Origin: CAYPYI01 sp964415085
Lineage (GTDB): Bacteria; Bacillota; Clostridia; Tissierellales; Tissierellaceae
Reading direction: 5' to 3'
NCBI GenBank assembly: GCA_964415085.1
Contig: CAYPYI010000012.1
Span: 1-31,482 of the forward strand
DNA length: 31,482 nt
Below the pieces are notes generated by a model. The model made no database searches. It was not told the origin of the DNA and was given only the letters and a program-made list of their open reading frames with translations. The position numbers and the translations under genes were made by a program. Below are positions 7,981 to 17,460 of this stretch, piece after piece (the first letter of the stretch is position 1; every line of letters begins with the position of its first letter).

Positions 7981-9168
7981 TTAATTGTTTATAAGTCTAT
8001 TTATAATAACAGCTGATTCTGCTCTGTTGATATTAGTTTTAGGGTCAAATTTACCATCATCTCTACCTTTTAAAATTCCTGAGTTATATAATTTCTCTAT
8101 ATTTGATTTAAATCTACTATTATTAATATCATTTGGAATTGTAATATTTGGTATTCCTTTATAATAATTATTAGGCATTGTATTAGAGAATATATATGCC
8201 ATTTCTTCCCTACTAATCTTCTTGTTATAGTCTATAAAATCTCCTATTTGAATTATATTATTTTTAATAGCATAATCAACAGCGTTATCATACCATCTCA
8301 AGCCACCTTCAAAGAATTGTTCACCTTCATATCTAGATCTTGCTCTAGCTGATAATGTAATCGCCTCTGCTATTGTTAAATTTCCTGTCGGATCAAACTT
8401 ACCATCATCTCTACCAACTATAATTCCTGTTTTAACAGCATCTGTTACATCTTGATAAAACCAGGAGTTTTTCTTTACATCTGGAAATGTTATATTTTTT
8501 ATCGAATCTTTATCTACAACTTCTACAACTATTGAATCTAATAGATTAAGGTTATTATCTTTAAGAGAAACTAAATAATATCCGTTTTCTAAAAATTCTA
8601 TCATTCCACCTTTTTCATATTCTATAATATTCCAATAATCTGTGTTTAAACTTTTATTTTTTATCATATTGTATTCTTCTAGTGTTGTAATTTCTTTTTG
8701 TTCAATAATATTTTTCTTATTATTATCAGTATGTTTAAGGACTACCTTACCATCCATAAATAAGTATTCACCTTTATGATGAAATTCCCTATTTTTATAT
8801 TCAAGTCTATCAGCACTTAGAAACAAATTCTTATCAAGTGTTGTTATCTTTGCATTTTTAGTAACTTTAAAATATGGTATTTGAAGAAATTTTATATTCT
8901 TACCATCTAAAGAAAGTAATGATTTTATTTCTTCATCCTTATTAAAACTTTCTAAATTTAAATTTTCATTCCTATTTAAAAAGGAATCTAAGCTATATTG
9001 ATTTTTCACATCAATGATATTACCAGACTTATCAGTTACTGTTATTTGTTTTATTAATTTATCTTTATTAATTGAATAGTTATTTACATCTACATTATTA
9101 GCATATATATTTGTTGGAAATATAAGTGTAATAATTAAAGTTAACATAATAAATGTTTTTTTCACCAT
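7981..9168 (-). CDS. Exported SLH-domain surface protein
   Basis: A 395-residue protein with an N-terminal signal peptide (about 1-23, ending near IYANN), an unrecognised central region of about 200 residues, and three S-layer homology motifs at the C-terminus: SWFYQDVTDAV...GRDDGKFDPTGNLT, WYDNAVDYAIKNNII, and IEKLYNSGILKGRDDGKFDP with NRAESAVIINRL near the end. SLH triplets anchor proteins to pyruvylated cell-wall polymers. This suggests a Gram-positive-type envelope with an S-layer. A good GGGGAAATT site precedes ATG. What the central region does is unknown. Confidence 0.82.
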   Translation of the reverse strand: MVKKTFIMLTLIITLIFPTNIYANNVDVNNYSINKDKLIKQITVTDKSGNIIDVKNQYSLDSFLNRNENLNLESFNKDEEIKSLLSLDGKNIKFLQIPYFKVTKNAKITTLDKNLFLSADRLEYKNREFHHKGEYLFMDGKVVLKHTDNNKKNIIEQKEITTLEEYNMIKNKSLNTDYWNIIEYEKGGMIEFLENGYYLVSLKDNNLNLLDSIVVEVVDKDSIKNITFPDVKKNSWFYQDVTDAVKTGIIVGRDDGKFDPTGNLTIAEAITLSARARSRYEGEQFFEGGLRWYDNAVDYAIKNNIIQIGDFIDYNKKISREEMAYIFSNTMPNNYYKGIPNITIPNDINNSRFKSNIEKLYNSGILKGRDDGKFDPKTNINRAESAVIINRLINN

Positions 9169-9184
9169 AATTTCCCCTCTCTTA

Positions 9185-10009
9185 TTAATCTAATAAATGA
9201 TCAAGCCCTACTAAGTATTTTTCTATTGGAACATCTATTATTACGTCCAATCCTCTTTTTGATTCTTCTTTTAATATTTTATTTAATATCTTTACAGCAT
9301 ATTCACATGCTTCTTTTATTGAAAGCCCTTCCCCAAGTTTACCTGTTACTAAAGATGAAAACATATCTCCTGTTCCTCCAAATGCAACTGGATAATGAGT
9401 ATAAGGAACTCTAAAGATTTTATCTTTTTCAGAATATCCATATACAAAATGGCCCTCTTGTGTATTTACACTTGTTATTATAGCCTCTTTACAACCTATA
9501 TTAATTAACTCCATTATCCACTGTTCTACTTCCTCAATCTCAAATTTACCACTAGGATATTCTTTTCCTAAAATTAATGATGCTTCTGTTGCATTAGGCA
9601 TTAATATATCTGCAAAAGGCACTATCTTTCTCATAGCACCTACTATACCTTCTGGTAGTCCTGGATATATACTACCATTATCACCCATTATAGGATCTAC
9701 TATTACCAAAGGTTTATTTTCGTGCATATTTATTATATCTTCAACTATATCTACTTGTTCTTCATTTAAAAGAATTCCTGTTGTTATAATATCAAATTCA
9801 AATTTTAATTCTTCCCAAATTTTTTGTGCATTTCTCATATATTGTGTTAAGTCATATATTTCCGCTTTTCCATATCCAAAATTATTAGAAATAACTGCTG
9901 TAGGTAAGTTACTTACCTCAACATCCATAGTTGAAATTATTGGAATCATACCTGCAAGTGCTACTTTTCCAACTCCTGGAATATCATTTATTAATAAAAC
10001 CTTTTTCAT
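9185..10009 (-). CDS. Pyridoxal/pyridoxamine kinase
   Basis: A 274-residue member of the ribokinase-like vitamin-B6 kinase family (PdxY/PdxK type), which phosphorylates pyridoxal or pyridoxamine in the pyridoxal-phosphate salvage pathway. Visible features are the N-terminal INDIPGVGKVAL, the substrate-side LPTAVISNNFGYG, VIVDPIMGDNGSIYPGL, LMPNATEASLILG, and the anion-hole/catalytic GGTGDMFSSLVTGKL containing the general-base Asp. Length is normal. ATG 10009 abuts the stop of the AlkD-like gene. Confidence 0.85.
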   Translation of the reverse strand: MKKVLLINDIPGVGKVALAGMIPIISTMDVEVSNLPTAVISNNFGYGKAEIYDLTQYMRNAQKIWEELKFEFDIITTGILLNEEQVDIVEDIINMHENKPLVIVDPIMGDNGSIYPGLPEGIVGAMRKIVPFADILMPNATEASLILGKEYPSGKFEIEEVEQWIMELINIGCKEAIITSVNTQEGHFVYGYSEKDKIFRVPYTHYPVAFGGTGDMFSSLVTGKLGEGLSIKEACEYAVKILNKILKEESKRGLDVIIDVPIEKYLVGLDHLLD

Positions 10010-10732
10010 CTAATTACCACCTTTATTATTATTTTTCATCTTATTAATATGATAAACTAAATTATCCTTATTTTCATCACTTATTTGATAAGAATCTTTA
10101 ACTTTTCTAATAAGCATTTTTATTATATCTGTAGATAATTCATTTTCATATAAAAAATTAATCAGTTTTTCATTATAATTAATATATATTTCTGTTAAAA
10201 GCCATGCCATGGCCATATTAACATAATAACTGTTTAATCTAATTTGACTTATTAAGTCAAATATTTCTTCTATATATTCATCATTAATATAATAATTAAT
10301 CATCATTACTAAAGAAAACCTTATAGTATATGTTTCTTCTATTTTAATACTTTTTTTTACTATATCAAATATTTCTTCTTGATTTGTTTTAGCTATTTTA
10401 AGACTTGAACAAAAGCTATCATTTATGGACCAGTTATCGATTTTAGGTATAAATTTACTAATAAAATATTTACTTTCATCTATGTCTTTAATTAGTCCTA
10501 TAACAAAAGCTTTTAACATAACTTCTTCAAAAAAATCTTCTTTATAGCTATCTAAAAAATATTTATAATCACTTTTAATTATTTCTTTAGACATACTTCT
10601 TAATACTGGCAGTCTAATACCTAAAATATTGTTTACCCCTGGTAATAAATTCATAGAAAAGTTCTTATATTTAATATCAATATTTTTATTCAAATTACCT
10701 TCAACATACTTAACTAGTTTTATCCTATCCAT
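10010..10732 (-). CDS. AlkD-like DNA alkylation repair protein
   Basis: A 240-residue all-alpha protein of the AlkD/DNA alkylation repair family (HEAT-like repeats), cytosolic DNA glycosylases that remove alkylated purines without base flipping. Family signatures visible are GIRLPVLR near residue 40, WSINDSFCSSLK (the Trp-x-x-x-Asp region that carries the catalytic Asp), YYVNMAMAWLLTEIYI, and KVKDSYQIS near the end. The start has AAGGAGT 6 bases upstream. Residue assignments are by motif similarity only. Divergent clostridial members of this family have not all been shown to be glycosylases. Confidence 0.8.
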   Translation of the reverse strand: MDRIKLVKYVEGNLNKNIDIKYKNFSMNLLPGVNNILGIRLPVLRSMSKEIIKSDYKYFLDSYKEDFFEEVMLKAFVIGLIKDIDESKYFISKFIPKIDNWSINDSFCSSLKIAKTNQEEIFDIVKKSIKIEETYTIRFSLVMMINYYINDEYIEEIFDLISQIRLNSYYVNMAMAWLLTEIYINYNEKLINFLYENELSTDIIKMLIRKVKDSYQISDENKDNLVYHINKMKNNNKGGN

Positions 10733-10742
10733 AACTAACTCC

Positions 10743-11816
10743 TTAATTATAAATCATAAATACTGTATTTAGCTTTCTACCAGGTTTAGTTATGTATCTA
10801 TTATTATAAAACAAAGCAGATGATGCACCACCATCTAAGTTCATAGCATCTTTACATCCTAAGCTTTTCATAATATTTGCAAGTTCTAAATATGATAAGT
10901 TTGATTTTGTTACAAGTATTAATTTATTATCTTCTGTTATACCTATAGCACTTCTTTGTGCTCTTTTTGTGTCTTTATTATTATAAACAACCTTATTGTT
11001 CTCCACCAATAATGGACCTGCTGATATTAATTGGTTTATTTTACCATCAGCTGAGATTTGTTCATCTTTTCTATTTAGTTGATATTCTAAATCTACTCTT
11101 ATCCCTTTTTTAAATCTTGCTTGTATATAATCATCCTTAGCTGCATCTTTTCCATAATATATAATATAGGAATTATCATCTAATTTAATATTATTTGGAT
11201 TTTTTATTATATTTAAAACTTTTCCATCTTTTACAATAATAGCTGTTCCTGACTTGTTAAACTTATATTCATTTTTATTTTCATTTGTAAATAAATAAAC
11301 ACCTGAAGAATCAATTACCTCTGTATTTACATACCAAATGTTAAATGTATGGAAGTTCATTTTATCAGTTTTTACATCATATTCATTTTTCTTTTTTCCA
11401 TCAGTATATCCATTAATAATTATAGATGATGACTCTATTTTAACTTCATTTTTATCATTTACTAAAAGCACAGAGTCATTACCTTCTAAGTTAATTATCT
11501 TCCCATTTTTTATAATGCTACCATAGGGTACTTTTGTTTTATATGCATCAAAATAATTAGCATTTATAGCTACTAATGGTTTTTTTCTTTTTATCATTTG
11601 ATAAAAAGATTCATCTCCTATTCGTTTATCATTTGCAGTTACAACTTCATATGAGTATCCCTCATCTTTTAGGTCTATAGTAACAACGTTTACATTTGTA
11701 TTGTTAACTTTTTTCAATTCATATTTATGAGTGCTTTCTACTGCTTGTATCACATTTGGAAATACTATAATTAATATTAATAATATTACAATTAGCTTCT
11801 TATTTTTCTTTAACAT
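10743..11816 (-). CDS. Exported phosphodiester glycosidase family protein (NAGPA domain)
   Basis: A 357-residue protein with an N-terminal signal or anchor helix (about 7-26) and a phosphodiester glycosidase (NAGPA/PF09992-type) domain. Diagnostic pieces are PLVAINANYFDA near residue 80, ISAGPLLVENNKVV, RAQRSAIGITEDNKLILVT, and the closing MNLDGGASSALFYN. Related proteins in Bacillus and Clostridium act on cell-wall or polysaccharide phosphodiester-sugar bonds (YoeB/StrH-like and exopolysaccharide genes). The substrate here is unknown. It is the first gene of the unit: a TATACT -10 element lies at 11852-11857, but the -35 is poor. Confidence 0.82.
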   Translation of the reverse strand: MLKKNKKLIVILLILIIVFPNVIQAVESTHKYELKKVNNTNVNVVTIDLKDEGYSYEVVTANDKRIGDESFYQMIKRKKPLVAINANYFDAYKTKVPYGSIIKNGKIINLEGNDSVLLVNDKNEVKIESSSIIINGYTDGKKKNEYDVKTDKMNFHTFNIWYVNTEVIDSSGVYLFTNENKNEYKFNKSGTAIIVKDGKVLNIIKNPNNIKLDDNSYIIYYGKDAAKDDYIQARFKKGIRVDLEYQLNRKDEQISADGKINQLISAGPLLVENNKVVYNNKDTKRAQRSAIGITEDNKLILVTKSNLSYLELANIMKSLGCKDAMNLDGGASSALFYNNRYITKPGRKLNTVFMIYN

Positions 11817-11873
11817 ATAATCCCCCTTTTATAAACTTATATCCTAATTTTAGTATACTTTTGAGTAATAAGC

Positions 11874-11903
11874 AAAAAAGATTTCTATATCAACATAGAA
11901 ACC
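11874..11903 (-). terminator. Terminator of the riboswitch-controlled ABC operon
   Basis: The stem is GGTTTCTAT/ATAGAAATC with a short loop, followed by CTTTTTT on the minus strand. It starts immediately after the stop of the second ATPase half. Confidence 0.85.
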
Positions 11904-11904
11904 T

Positions 11905-12735
11905 TTAAATCCCTTTGTATATTAAATTACTACCTATAAGTTTTTTGGTATAAACTTGCTTTGGATTGTCAAACAACTCCCTTGATGACCCTGTTTCTAT
12001 GATTTGACCATCATTTATTACATATATCCTATCTGAAATTTTCCTTGCTAAAGAGAGATCATGTGTAATATAAAGCATACTAAATCCTTTTTTATTTTGT
12101 ATTTCCTTTAGTAATCTTAATATATTTGCTTGTGTTGATAAATCAAGCATAGAACTTATCTCATCTGCTATTAATAATCTAGGCTCCATTATTAAGCTTC
12201 TTGCTATAGATAGTCTTTGTCTTTGTCCACCACTTAAAGTATACGCTTTTCTTTCTAAAAATGCTTCATTTCTAGGAAGCTTAACTAAATCTAAAACTTC
12301 ATCTAGTTTTTCTCTCAAATTATTTTTTTCTTTTATTATTTTAAGAGGCTCTAAAATTATTTCATCTATAGACAAATTTTCATTAATAGATGAATATGGA
12401 TCTTGAAATACTATTTGTATCCCTTCTTTTCTACTTGTAAAGTTATTATTTTTAACTTTTTCATCATAAAAATATACTTCTCCTGAATCTTGCTTTAATA
12501 TGCCTGCTATTATACTTCCAAGTGTTGTTTTCCCACTACCACTTTTCCCAATTAAAGATACAACTTCCCCTGTTTTAATTTCTAAATTTATTTTGTCACA
12601 TGCTTTTATATTTCTATTTTTATTTTTATAATCTTTAGATACATCTTTAACATTAAGTATTGTCTTTATACCACCTCTATTACATGATATATACCTATTG
12701 TCTTTAATTTCCACAAGATCTGGAACTATATCCAA
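11905..12735 (-). CDS. OppF-like ABC ATPase, second half of a split OppDF
   Basis: About 276 residues comprising the tail of one ABC protein and a full second ABC domain. Walker A is GKSGSGKTT, the signature LSGGQRQR, Walker B LLIADEISSMLD and the switch ITHDLSLA. The first 25 residues (DIVPDLVEIKDNRYISC) are the end of the oligopeptide/dipeptide C-terminal (HPY) domain that belongs to the preceding ATPase, and they lie in the same frame. The only TTG here lacks a ribosome site. Inside, AGAGGTGG is followed 9 bases later by ATA (12660), a conceivable weak internal start. It energises the peptide/metal importer formed with OppB and OppC. Most likely this and 12751-13611 are one 568-codon gene interrupted by TAA. 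Confidence 0.8.
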   Translation of the reverse strand: MDIVPDLVEIKDNRYISCNRGGIKTILNVKDVSKDYKNKNRNIKACDKINLEIKTGEVVSLIGKSGSGKTTLGSIIAGILKQDSGEVYFYDEKVKNNNFTSRKEGIQIVFQDPYSSINENLSIDEIILEPLKIIKEKNNLREKLDEVLDLVKLPRNEAFLERKAYTLSGGQRQRLSIARSLIMEPRLLIADEISSMLDLSTQANILRLLKEIQNKKGFSMLYITHDLSLARKISDRIYVINDGQIIETGSSRELFDNPKQVYTKKLIGSNLIYKGI

Positions 12736-12750
12736 GCATTTTTCAATACT

Positions 12751-13611
12751 TTAAGTACATCTATTCTCAAAAGGGCACCCATTATTATCTGAACTATATT
12801 CTCCAGGAATTCCCCACATATCACTATATGGATTAATATCCGGGCTTGAATTTATAAGTCCCCTAGTGTACATATGTAATGGTTCATCTATAACTTCTTT
12901 TGTATTTCCTTTTTCTAGTATTAATCCTTGATACATGACTATTATTTCTTCAGTAAGAGCTAAAATTGTGTCCATCTGATGAGATATTACTATTAATGTT
13001 ATATTCTCTTTTTCTCTAATTTCATTTAGTAAATAAACTATTTCCATTTTACTTATAACATCAAGACTAGATGTTGGCTCATCAACAATTAGAATTTCTG
13101 GATTACAACTAATACCCATGGCTATTAATACTTTTTGTCTCATGCCTCCAGATAATTGGTGAGGGTACATATCTTTTATATCTTTTTCAAGTCCAACTTT
13201 TTCCAGCAACAACTCAACTTTTTTTGACGCTTCTAGCTTAGTCATATTTTTATTTTTTATTAATACTTCTGATATTTGATAATCAATGGTTAAAACAGGA
13301 TTTAAAACATCCAAACTATTTTGAAATACAACTGCTATTTTATCCCATCTAATTTTATTTAACTCTGCATTATTTAAACTATTTAGTTCTAAACCTTTAT
13401 ACTTTATACTGCCTTCAACAAAAGCATTCTCATCTAAAAGACCCATAATTGACAAAGCTAGTGTACTCTTTCCACTACCTGATTCGCCTATTATTCCTAT
13501 AGTTTGACCTTTATTCAAAGCTAGATTGAAATTTTTAACTGCTTTAACCTCATAACCTTTCATTTTATATGTAACATTTAAATTATTTATTTCAAGTAAA
13601 TTACTTTCCAT
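12751..13611 (-). CDS. OppD-like ABC ATPase, first half of a split OppDF
   Basis: A 286-residue ABC ATPase of the peptide/nickel transporter type. Walker A is GESGSGKST, the signature LSGGMRQK and Walker B ILIVDEPTSSLD. It then enters the Cys-containing HPY domain (GCPFENRCT) and stops at a TAA (12753-12751) in the middle of it. Normal family members continue RCxYA...C...P.LVEV.DGH.V.C. Exactly that continuation (SIEKCLDIVPDLVEIKDNRYISC) follows the TAA in the same frame. A single change from TAT or TAC (Tyr) to TAA would explain it. OppD domains supply half of the ATP hydrolysis; loss of the HPY tail need not abolish function. Confidence 0.85.
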   Translation of the reverse strand: MESNLLEINNLNVTYKMKGYEVKAVKNFNLALNKGQTIGIIGESGSGKSTLALSIMGLLDENAFVEGSIKYKGLELNSLNNAELNKIRWDKIAVVFQNSLDVLNPVLTIDYQISEVLIKNKNMTKLEASKKVELLLEKVGLEKDIKDMYPHQLSGGMRQKVLIAMGISCNPEILIVDEPTSSLDVISKMEIVYLLNEIREKENITLIVISHQMDTILALTEEIIVMYQGLILEKGNTKEVIDEPLHMYTRGLINSSPDINPYSDMWGIPGEYSSDNNGCPFENRCT

Positions 13612-13627
13612 ATGTATCTCCTTTAAT

Positions 13628-14455
13628 TTACAATTTCATCTGAAATATTTTCTCTAGATCATTACTAATATATGCCATAGATAAAACTAACGATACTAAA
13701 AACACTACTGGAAACAAAATCCACCACTTCCAATAGTTAGTAAAGTATATCCCTTTGAAGTTTAGTGCATGATTTAGTATAATACCCCAACTTTTGTTTG
13801 TTGGGTCCCCTAAACCTAAAAAGGATAATCCAGCTTCCGCTACTACTGATTTAGACATTATCTTTATCATCGAAATAGATATTATAGGATATACTTCTTT
13901 TATAAAATGTACTTTAGTTAAATGGATAAACTTTGCACCATAGCTTTTAGATGCTATTATATACTTTTCTTTTTTTAGTGATAATATCTTTGATCTAACT
14001 ATTCTGGCTGGTCTCACCCATGAAAATAAAGATAAAACAAGTATAATATTTTTTATATTTGGCCCAAAAAATGCTCCTAGAAGTATCATAACTGGCATTT
14101 CTGGTAGTGATATTAGTATATCAACTATTCTCATAATAATAATATCTATTATTCCTTCAAAATATCCAGCTATTATTCCAAGAGACATGCCTAAGAATCC
14201 TGAAATTAATGCTGTAGAAAATCCAATTTTAAGACTTAGTTTTGCACCATTTGTTATTTGAGCAAAAAGATCAATTCCTAAATCATCAGTTCCAAATATA
14301 TGGTCTTTACTTGGCGGACTAAGAGCAGGACCTGATGGTTTATTATATGGATATCTATTTATAGTATTTGAAAATATAGAAACAACTACTAAAAAAATAA
14401 TAAATAGTATTGATAATTTTCCTATAGTAGAAAACTCTTTAAATATTTTAATCAT
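13628..14455 (-). CDS. Peptide/nickel-type ABC permease, OppC/NikC-like
   Basis: A 275-residue integral membrane subunit. It has an N-terminal cytoplasmic helix, a membrane helix at about 15-30, the family HIFGTDDLGIDLFAQ segment (usual GTDxLGRD, here with Ile), five further helices, and the EAA-type loop YIIASKSYGAKFIHLTKVHF followed by AGLSFLGLGDP. These are standard OppC/DppC/NikC marks. Its start overlaps the end of the OppB-like gene by 8 bases, so the two are coupled. Confidence 0.9.
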   Translation of the reverse strand: MIKIFKEFSTIGKLSILFIIFLVVVSIFSNTINRYPYNKPSGPALSPPSKDHIFGTDDLGIDLFAQITNGAKLSLKIGFSTALISGFLGMSLGIIAGYFEGIIDIIIMRIVDILISLPEMPVMILLGAFFGPNIKNIILVLSLFSWVRPARIVRSKILSLKKEKYIIASKSYGAKFIHLTKVHFIKEVYPIISISMIKIMSKSVVAEAGLSFLGLGDPTNKSWGIILNHALNFKGIYFTNYWKWWILFPVVFLVSLVLSMAYISNDLEKIFQMKL

Positions 14456-15422
14456 ATCTCAACCTCGGATCTATATATTTATATAATATATCAGCTAAAA
14501 AATTCATACTAAGAACCAGTATACTTACATATAAAAATATGCCCTGAATTAAAGTGTAGTCTCTTAGAATTATTGATTGCTTCATTAGGCTACCAATCCC
14601 TGGATAATTGAATACATTTTCTACTAGTATGGCACTACTTAAAATGGATCCTAAACTCATGAATAGTCTTGTAATTATTGGTATTATTGAATTTCTTAGT
14701 GCATGAGTAAAAATTATTTTTCTAGTTTTCAATCCTTTAGCTTTCGCTGTTTTAATATATTCTTTTTTTATAATATTTAACATGCTATTTCTACTTAAAA
14801 GGTAAAAAGAACCTACCTGAGACAATACTAAAGACATTATAGGCATTATAGCATGCATAATTAAATCTTTATATCTCTCATAACCTGTATAATCAGAGAA
14901 AACGGTCATACCTCCTGATAATGGAAAAACCTTGTATTTAGCTCCAAGAATAAAGAGCAGAAATATTCCTATCAAAAATGATGGAATTTCAGATAAGATC
15001 ATCATTAATGTATAAATAAATTTATCAAACATACTATTTTTTTTATATGCTGATATACTACCTAATACCAAGCCTATAATAAAACTTATAAATAAGCTAA
15101 TAAACGATATAGCTATAGTCCATTTAGCTCTATTTTTTATTATATTACTTACCTTATCATTATAGTGAATACTCATTCCTAAATCTTTATTTATTAGTTT
15201 ATATATATAATCTTTATATTGTTCATTTAAAGGTTTATCTAGGCCATAATATGCTTTATACATATTTATTTGTTCCTCTGAGTAACTTTGATGAATATCC
15301 CCTTCATCACTTGAAAGATAAGTAAAGGGATCCCCAGGCATTAACCTGGGGATTAAAAAGTTTAGACTTAGTATTATTATCAAAATAAATAAGTATTCTA
15401 AAACTTTTCTTATAACTTTCAT
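14448..15422 (-). CDS. Peptide/nickel-type ABC permease, OppB/NikB-like
   Basis: A 324-residue integral membrane subunit, the partner of the OppC-like protein. Motifs include the N-terminal LIPRLMPGDPF (family PGDP), YGLDKPLNEQY (usual LGLDxP), LSEIPSFLIGIFLL, the EAA loop YIKTAKAKGLKTRKIIFTHALRN, and VENVFNYPGIG. It starts 4 bases after the binding-protein stop. A typical length of about 310-330 residues indicates it is intact. Confidence 0.9.
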   Translation of the reverse strand: MKVIRKVLEYLFILIIILSLNFLIPRLMPGDPFTYLSSDEGDIHQSYSEEQINMYKAYYGLDKPLNEQYKDYIYKLINKDLGMSIHYNDKVSNIIKNRAKWTIAISFISLFISFIIGLVLGSISAYKKNSMFDKFIYTLMMILSEIPSFLIGIFLLFILGAKYKVFPLSGGMTVFSDYTGYERYKDLIMHAIMPIMSLVLSQVGSFYLLSRNSMLNIIKKEYIKTAKAKGLKTRKIIFTHALRNSIIPIITRLFMSLGSILSSAILVENVFNYPGIGSLMKQSIILRDYTLIQGIFLYVSILVLSMNFLADILYKYIDPRLRYD

Positions 15423-15425
15423 AGT

Positions 15426-17011
15426 TTACTCCATATCTACAAATGATATTTTATTATGTGTAAGTGAATGATGATTATAAACATGCTTATATCCATCATA
15501 TTTTTTTGGTCTATATATACTATAATCTACAGTATTATAAAGAGGTAACATTGGAACTTCTTCTGCAATTACTTCTTGTAAATTATAAATTATTTCTTTT
15601 CTTTTTTCTGGATCTGTTTGTTCTATTTGCTCTTTACATAGCCTATTTATTTCATCATTTTCGTATCCTGGTATATTGGCTTGTTTTTTACCAAGTGTTG
15701 AGTATTGACTTGTTAATATATTAGGATCATTACCCCAACCTCCATGACCATTTAAAACAATATCATATTCTCCAGATTTAATAGCTGCATCTCTTGACTT
15801 AGAATCTATACTTTTTACATTTAATTTTATTCCTATTTCTTCTAAATTTAGTTTAATAATTTCTGCAATCCTTACTTCTGGATTTGAATTTCCTATTAAT
15901 AATTCAAATTCATAAGTATTATCATCTAATAATTCCTTTGATTTTTCAATGTTATATTCATATTTCTTTACATTTTCATTGTAGAATGAATGTTGAACTG
16001 GTAAATATCCTGCACTCGCTTTCTTACCAGCGCCTCTTCCTACTTTTTCAATTAATTCATCTTGATTCACTGCATAAGCTATTGCTTGTCTTAAGTTTAA
16101 ATCTTTGAACTCTTCATTTTTTTCCATATTAAACATAAGCTTATATCCCCAAAATGCAGGGTTTTCAACAACTTTAATCTCATCATTATCTTCATATTGC
16201 TTAGTTAAATCAAGTGTAACATCTGTTAGATCAATTTCGCCACTTTCAAAAGATAACAACTCATCACTTGTAGGCACAAAATTTATCTCATTTACTAAAA
16301 TATTTTTGTAATATTTATCAAAAGCTTTAAATTTATAAGCTCCTTGCTCCTTATTATAATCTGTTAATATATAAGGTCCACATCCGATAATAGATTCTTC
16401 ACTAATAAAGCTATCTGGATCATCCACCTTTTCCCATATATGTTTTGGAAGTATTCTGAAGGAACCAAATTTTTCTAGTAAAGTTGCATCCTTTTTATCT
16501 ACTACTATCTTTAAAGTATTTTCATCCATTTTTTCTAAAGCTACTATGTAATCATTATCAGTGGATAAATTTAAATCATTAGATACTGGTGGATGCTCTT
16601 TATAATAATTAATTGTAAAGATTATATCATCGACTGTTAACTTCTCATTATCATGCCAGTAAACTTCATCATTTAAAGTAAATATATATTCTAAACCGTC
16701 TTCAGATACACTATACTCCTTTGCTAACCAAGGGATCATACCATTAGGTCCTCTTTCAAGTAAGCTATCAAAAACTAACTTCATTTTATAAGATCCTGGA
16801 CCTCTAGAGTAGTGAGCATATGGATTTGGATATCCCCAATCCCCACCTGCTAAATTTAAAACATCAACGGTTTTATTTTCATCTTCTAATACAACTTTCT
16901 TCTCATCTAAGTTCTCTTTCTCAACATTTTTGTCTTCTTCTTTGTTTGCACATGCTGTTATTAATAAAGCTAAAGTTAAAACTATAAGTAATAATTTATT
17001 TTTTTATTCAT
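15426..17011 (-). CDS. Peptide/nickel-type ABC substrate-binding lipoprotein, frameshifted at its 5' end
   Basis: An SBP_bac_5-family binding protein of about 527 residues when repaired. The body contains FDSLLERGPNGMIPWLA, WHDNEKLTVDDI, CGPYILTDY, GWGNDPNILTSQYS and EEVPMLPLYN, typical of DppA/NikA-like proteins. The good start is ATG 17011, with AGGAGG 7 bases upstream, but its frame ends after nine codons. Immediately beyond a run of seven A (plus-strand T, 16999-17005), the other frame gives a complete lipoprotein signal, LLLIVLTLALLITAC, continuous with the rest of the protein. Eight A would restore the frame. No other start codon exists in the signal-peptide frame. Without repair, translation could begin only at ATG 16784, giving a protein with no export signal. 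This may be a sequencing error, phase variation or decay. Confidence 0.85.
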
Positions 17012-17025
17012 CAATCTTCCTCCTA

Positions 17026-17436
17026 TTAATTTTCTTTTGGATTAAGACCACTACTATATGGTTTAATATCAATAACTGGAGTATTATCAAGCATATCTAC
17101 ACCATCAAAAGTGAATCCATCTTCATCAATTTCTACAATCTTAACAATACTCATACCTATTCCATTTGGTCTATTTGGAGATCTAGTTGCAAAAACTCCC
17201 CTCTCCTCTTTGGAACCGTGAGGATTAATAATCATTTTAGAAGATTTAGATTCATGAAAGTTAAATAATAATACAATATAATCACCAGCTTTATATCCAT
17301 ACATACCATCTTTAAATTTCTCTTCAAATTTTACTTTCCCAAAAATATTCTCTTTTAAAACACTTTGTCTTGGTATATCTTTCTTGTCTTTATAAGGTGA
17401 ATTGATATATCCAATAGGTTTAAATATAATTTCCAA
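17026..17436 (-). CDS. TrmO/TsaA-like SAM-dependent methyltransferase domain protein
   Basis: A 136-residue TsaA-fold protein (the YaeB/VirR/TrmO family; E. coli TrmO methylates t6A37 in tRNA). It shows the N-terminal IGYINSPYKDKKDIPRQS, the SAM-binding GVFATRSPNRPNGIGMS and the C-terminal LDNTPVIDIKPY. It is shorter than E. coli TrmO and lacks that enzyme's C-terminal extension, like the compact forms found beside metal or molybdopterin uptake genes in anaerobes. Here it is the first gene after a cobalamin riboswitch and lies 14 bases before the binding protein. Its job may therefore be linked to metal or corrinoid metabolism rather than tRNA; this is inference. Confidence 0.85.
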   Translation of the reverse strand: MEIIFKPIGYINSPYKDKKDIPRQSVLKENIFGKVKFEEKFKDGMYGYKAGDYIVLLFNFHESKSSKMIINPHGSKEERGVFATRSPNRPNGIGMSIVKIVEIDEDGFTFDGVDMLDNTPVIDIKPYSSGLNPKEN

Positions 17437-17460
17437 AATACCCCTCCTTAAATTATTAAT

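Noticed and set aside
12751..12753. Stop recoding (selenocysteine or pyrrolysine) at the OppD stop.
   Set aside because: The codon is TAA, which is not used for either. Point mutation, sequence error or ordinary readthrough remain.
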